Shown here: positions 60,992 to 64,000 of the stretch, piece after piece
How positions within the stretch are numbered: position 1 is the first letter of the stretch
Layout of the letters: each line of letters starts with the position of its first letter
Assembly (NCBI RefSeq): GCF_001665575.1
Contig: NZ_LZSU01000039.1
Coordinates: forward strand, 1-64,000
Reading direction: 5' to 3'
DNA length: 64,000 nt
DNA from: Mycobacterium sp. 852013-51886_SCH5428379
GTDB lineage: Bacteria > Actinomycetota > Actinomycetes > Mycobacteriales > Mycobacteriaceae
Position numbers and translations under genes: made by a program
Notes under the pieces: model-generated
Database searches by the model: none
Told to the model about the DNA's origin: nothing
What the model saw: only the letters and a program-made list of their open reading frames with translations

Positions 60992-62680
60992 TTAGCCGAA
61001 CGGCCAAATCGGCGGGAGGATGCTGCCGCCGCCGGACGATCCCCCGCGGCCGGACGAACCGCCGCCGTCGTATCCACCGCCGCCGCTACCGCCGTAGCCG
61101 CCGCGGCCCGACGAGGAGGAGCCCGACGATCCCGAACCGTTCGCCGGCGAGAGGATCTGCGGGATCTGCGGAAGCTGGGGCAGCTGCGGAACCAACGGCA
61201 CCTTGGGCGCCTGGGGTGCTTGCGGGATCACGGGGACCTGCGGACGCGACGGCACCTGGGGCACGACCGGATACGAGGGACGCTGCGGCACCTGCTGCTG
61301 CGGCGGCCGCCACGGATTCGGCCACTGCGGGGACTCGGGCTCGTCGTACACCGGCGGGCGGTAGATCGGCCGCGGTAGCAGCGCCGGGGGCGGGAGGATG
61401 ACCGGCGCGGGCAGTACCGGCACCGGCACCGGGACCGGAGCGGCCGGAACCGGAGCCGGAGCGGGCGCCGGCGCGGCGGGGGCCGGTGCGGGTGCCGCAG
61501 GCGCAGGTGCCGGAGCGGGAGCGGCCGGGCGTTCGACGAAGACCTGACGGGGCGGGGCCTGCGGAGCTTCCTGCACGACGGGCACCGGCGCCTTGATGGT
61601 CTCGGCCGCTGGGGGCGGGGGCGCGACGACGGGCGCGGCCTTCTCGGCCGGCGGGGCCGGGGCGGGCACCTGCACGCTCGGCACGATCGCCGCCTCGGCG
61701 GGGCTCGGCCGCTGATCGGCGGTCGGCCGGATGCTGACCGCCAGTGAGATCACCAGCGCGACGACGCCGACCACGAAGATCGACGACAGCGCGCTGCCGA
61801 CCAGGAGGAAGGGCTTGCGGTTCTCGTCCTCGACGGGCGCCGGCGGCGGGAGCGGTTCGCTGTAGGCGGCCGGGGCGACGGCTGCCTCGCTGCTGACGGG
61901 CGCCATCTGGGTGGCGGCGGCACCGAACGCGGCGTAGCCACCGCCGGCGGTCGGACCTCCGTCGGGATCCTGCGAATAGGCCAGCCCGACCGTGGAGGCC
62001 TCGAACCGCGGGGCGTGGGCCGAGGCGAGTGCGGCGCCGCGGGCGAGGGCGAGGTCGGACTCTTCGGGGGCGTTGACCGGGATGGTCAGCAGACGCGCAA
62101 GATGCGACCGGACCTCGGTGACGTCCACTCCGGAGCCGACGACGAACATGCCCTGCGGTGCGTCGGCGCGCGCGTCGACTGCGGCGGCCATCTCGCCGAG
62201 GACGGCCATGGCGTCGGTGCCGTGCAGATTGCGGCTGAGCACCGTGGTCACCGAACCGTCGGCGGTCTGCACCACCGAGACGGTGGCGGTGTCGCGGTCG
62301 ATGAAGAACAGCGCGGTGCTGGCGTATCCGACGGCGCGGCCGACGGCCTGGGCCAGCGCTGCGGCGGCGTGGCCCTCCGACACCAGCATCACGTCTTCGA
62401 TGCCGCGCGCGGCGAGCGTGTCACGCAGCGCCGAGGCCTCGGCGTGGTCACTCCAGGCGACGCCGATCGACTTCAGGTGATGACCGCCGGCTTCCGCGCT
62501 CTCCTGGGTGCCGAGCACCGCGGCGACGACCTGTTCGGCGGCGCTGGACGTTGCTGAGCCGTCGACGGCGTGGATGTCGAAGACGTCGTGGTCGACCGTG
62601 ACGCCGTCGGCTTTCTCACCCTCGACCAGCACCATGCGGACCGTCGAGGGGGTCATCGAGACACCGAGAACGATGTCCAC
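60992..62680 (-). CDS. Actin-like/Hsp70-related membrane protein with Pro-rich tail (third member)
   Basis: A 562-residue protein (DUF7159-like as I recall). The N-terminal 220 residues look like a divergent actin-fold domain: VLGVSMTPSTVRMVLVE at the start, ALFFIDRDTATVSVV near 142 and FVVGSGVDVTEV near 199. It has NRKPF before one membrane helix (about 290-316), a Pro/Ala-rich stretch of some 200 residues, and a Gly/Ser-rich end. The layout matches the two Hsp70-like proteins of the ini locus, although the sequence is far. GGAGG lies upstream of the GTG start. The function is unknown. Confidence 0.7.
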   Translation of the reverse strand: MDIVLGVSMTPSTVRMVLVEGEKADGVTVDHDVFDIHAVDGSATSSAAEQVVAAVLGTQESAEAGGHHLKSIGVAWSDHAEASALRDTLAARGIEDVMLVSEGHAAAALAQAVGRAVGYASTALFFIDRDTATVSVVQTADGSVTTVLSRNLHGTDAMAVLGEMAAAVDARADAPQGMFVVGSGVDVTEVRSHLARLLTIPVNAPEESDLALARGAALASAHAPRFEASTVGLAYSQDPDGGPTAGGGYAAFGAAATQMAPVSSEAAVAPAAYSEPLPPPAPVEDENRKPFLLVGSALSSIFVVGVVALVISLAVSIRPTADQRPSPAEAAIVPSVQVPAPAPPAEKAAPVVAPPPPAAETIKAPVPVVQEAPQAPPRQVFVERPAAPAPAPAPAAPAPAPAAPAPAPAPVPAAPVPVPVPVLPAPVILPPPALLPRPIYRPPVYDEPESPQWPNPWRPPQQQVPQRPSYPVVPQVPSRPQVPVIPQAPQAPKVPLVPQLPQLPQIPQILSPANGSGSSGSSSSGRGGYGGSGGGGYDGGGSSGRGGSSGGGSILPPIWPFG

Positions 62681-62914
62681 AAGTCCTCCAAAAAAGTTAG
62701 CTATCGAGTTTATTCAGCCGGAGTCCGCACGTTCCGTACGAGGCCACAACTAGTGGTTCATCGGTTTTGGCAGGTCAGGTGTTACAGCCGGACCCGTTAG
62801 CTGACGAGGTTACTCGGCAGTGATCCCGGGCGGGAGTGCCCGCAGTGCCACACGAGTCTCTGCAGGCACGTGCGGCACATGAGTAACACGCGTGTGGTTC
62901 TGTCCGCGTCGAGT

Positions 62915-62961
62915 GTGAAGGCATCTTCACTGGCGGGCGCGAGAGTAAAGGTGCATTCACC
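62915..62961 (-). other. Two short hairpins after dcd
   Basis: GTGAAG-GCAT-CTTCAC (62915-62930) and GGTG-CATT-CACC (62950-62961) follow the dcd stop in the transcribed direction. They may help termination but have no U-run. The rest of 62681-62971 shows nothing I can name. Confidence 0.4.
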
Positions 62962-62971
62962 CTCGCCGACC

Positions 62972-63544
62972 TCAGGGTGACTTGACGAAGTTCAGGTAGG
63001 ACTTCGACGGGGTCGGCCCGCGCTGGCCCTGGTATTTCGACCCGACTTTGGCGCTGCCGTAGGGGTGCTCGGCGGGGCTGGTCAGGCGGAGCAGGCAGAG
63101 CTGGCCGATCTTCATGCCAGGCCACAGGGTGATCGGCAGATTCGCGACGTTGGACAGCTCGAGGGTGATGTGGCCGCTGAAGCCGGGATCGATGAAACCG
63201 GCTGTCGAGTGGGTGAGCAGGCCGAGACGGCCGAGGGAGGACTTGCCTTCGAGGCGGCCTGCGAGGTCCTCGGGCAGGGTGCAGGTCTCGAGTGTCGAGC
63301 CGAGGACGAACTCGCCGGGATGGAGCACGAAGGGCTCGCCGGGCTTGGATTCGACGAGGCTGGTCAGGTCGTCCTGCTGCTGAGCGGGATCGATGTGGGT
63401 GTAGCGGGTGTTGTTGAAGACCCGGAAGAGGCTGTCGAGGCGGACGTCGACGCTGGACGGCTGCACGAGGCTGTCGTCGAACGGGTCGATGCCGAGGCGC
63501 CCGGCGGCGATCTCGGCCCGGATGTCACGATCGGAGAGCAGCAC
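62972..63544 (-). CDS. dcd: dCTP deaminase
   Basis: A 190-residue enzyme converting dCTP to dUTP, and in mycobacteria probably on to dUMP. Visible motifs are VLLSDRDIRAEI at the start, QPSSVDVRLD, the catalytic-region EGKSSLGRLGL, and GFSGHITLELSN. GTG 63544 is chosen because family proteins begin with M-L-L-S-D; the frame is open to 63586. It is adjacent to tRNA-Gly as in M. tuberculosis. Confidence 0.95.
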   Translation of the reverse strand: MLLSDRDIRAEIAAGRLGIDPFDDSLVQPSSVDVRLDSLFRVFNNTRYTHIDPAQQQDDLTSLVESKPGEPFVLHPGEFVLGSTLETCTLPEDLAGRLEGKSSLGRLGLLTHSTAGFIDPGFSGHITLELSNVANLPITLWPGMKIGQLCLLRLTSPAEHPYGSAKVGSKYQGQRGPTPSKSYLNFVKSP

Positions 63545-63591
63545 GCGGACGAGCGTATCGGCTGGTGGTGCTAACCTCTCAGCCACACACC

Positions 63592-63665
63592 GCCGATGTA
63601 GTTCAATGGCAGAACATCAGCTTCCCAAGCTGAATACGCGGGTTCGATTCCCGTCATCGGCTCCA
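63592..63665 (+). tRNA. glyU: tRNA-Gly (anticodon CCC)
   Basis: The acceptor stem GCCGATG pairs with CATCGGC (63655-63661). The D arm is GTTC/GAAC, the anticodon loop TTCCCAA sits on stem TCAGC/GCTGA, and the T loop is TTCGATT. The CCA end is encoded at 63663-63665. The anticodon CCC reads GGG glycine codons. Confidence 0.97.
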
Positions 63666-63673
63666 CGAAGGTC

Positions 63674-64000
63674 TCACCGGACCGAACTCCGCGGCCGTGC
63701 TCGCGGTTGCGCTTCGAGGTCGCCACCGGCTCCACCCCCGGCCCCCGTGAGCTGCCGCGCCCGCCACAACGCATACACACTCCACGCGAGCACGACGACG
63801 AACGCGAAAAGGTAAGCGGCCGGGAGCAATTGGTCCCACATTCCCGGATGGCGCAACGACATCAGGCCGGCCTGCGGCGGATCGCTACGCGACGCCACGA
63901 ACCACCCGCCGAACATCGCCGCGAGTAGCCACAGCGTCAGCGCCGCAGCACGCGACCGGTAGAGGTACCCGAGCACCCCGAGGTACACGACGAGAGGGAC
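63674..64000 (-). CDS. Small membrane protein, cut by window end
   Basis: A two-helix membrane protein. The GTG at 63988 would give 104 residues, but the frame continues to the last base of the window, so the true start may lie outside. Helices are near residues 14-32 and 54-74, followed by a Gly-rich and basic tail. I do not recognise the family. It converges with the tRNA gene, 8 bp away. Confidence 0.6.
   Translation of the reverse strand, partial: VPLVVYLGVLGYLYRSRAAALTLWLLAAMFGGWFVASRSDPPQAGLMSLRHPGMWDQLLPAAYLFAFVVVLAWSVYALWRARQLTGAGGGAGGDLEAQPRARPRSSVR

Overview
The window comes from a high-GC mycobacterium, most likely a fast-growing Mycolicibacterium-type species. The evidence is the HspR-controlled dnaK-grpE-dnaJ-hspR operon, the iniBAC dynamin locus with its LuxR-type regulator, etfD, aspC, rmlA, udgA, dcd next to tRNA-Gly, a PGRS-type glycine-rich protein, a 13E12-family HNH gene and a type II flavohemoglobin. 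Much of the right half follows, in inverted order, the M. tuberculosis Rv0321 to Rv0353 neighbourhood as I remember it. The species cannot be fixed from the sequence. Bases 1-120 are not genomic: they are poly-C/T plus Illumina P7 and Nextera transposon adapter, so the window starts at a short-read contig end.

Region by region. 0.3-10.2 kb: a GAP-family membrane protein, type II NADH dehydrogenase, a membrane-anchored tandem ABM protein, a molybdenum hydroxylase (separate FAD subunit plus fused FeS-Moco subunit) and a secreted multicopper oxidase with a beta-propeller-like tail. 10.3-16.5 kb: a decayed VOC gene, a secreted SnoaL-like protein, a TetR regulator divergent from a YhgE/ABC-2-like membrane protein, an ArsR-VOC pair with a clear promoter/operator, flavohemoglobin, aldose epimerase and a PAP2 phosphatase. 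16.6-22.5 kb: the heat-shock operon, with a 13E12 HNH gene lodged at the hspR 3' end between two direct copies of that 3' end. 23.0-28.3 kb: a very large PGRS protein without a PE domain, built from about five 194-residue higher-order repeats.

28.4-33.8 kb: a lipoprotein, glucose-6-phosphate dehydrogenase, a GH15 hydrolase, a mycothiol-isomerase-like protein and an F420-type oxidoreductase. 33.8-46.5 kb: the ini locus (iniC, iniA, iniB, an Rv0340-like gene, the regulator), bracketed by two paralogous Hsp70/actin-fold membrane proteins and two small Thr-rich membrane proteins. Several of these share a juxtamembrane Trp-aromatic-basic-Pro motif followed by one membrane helix and a low-complexity tail. 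G-rich TTAGGGG elements sit upstream of both iniB and the Rv0340-like/Hsp70-like divergent promoter.

46.6-56.2 kb: etfD (electron transfer from ETF to menaquinone) preceded by twin 16-bp palindromes, aspC preceded by a 17-bp inverted repeat, a YibE/F protein and a second molybdenum hydroxylase (S, M, L) whose large subunit is frameshifted. 56.2-64 kb: rmlA, a SnoaL-like protein, a mycothiol-isomerase-like protein, a P450, udgA, a third actin-like/Pro-rich membrane protein, dcd, tRNA-Gly(CCC) and a truncated membrane protein. Many genes start with GTG six to eight bases after a plausible -10 box, which suggests leaderless transcripts.
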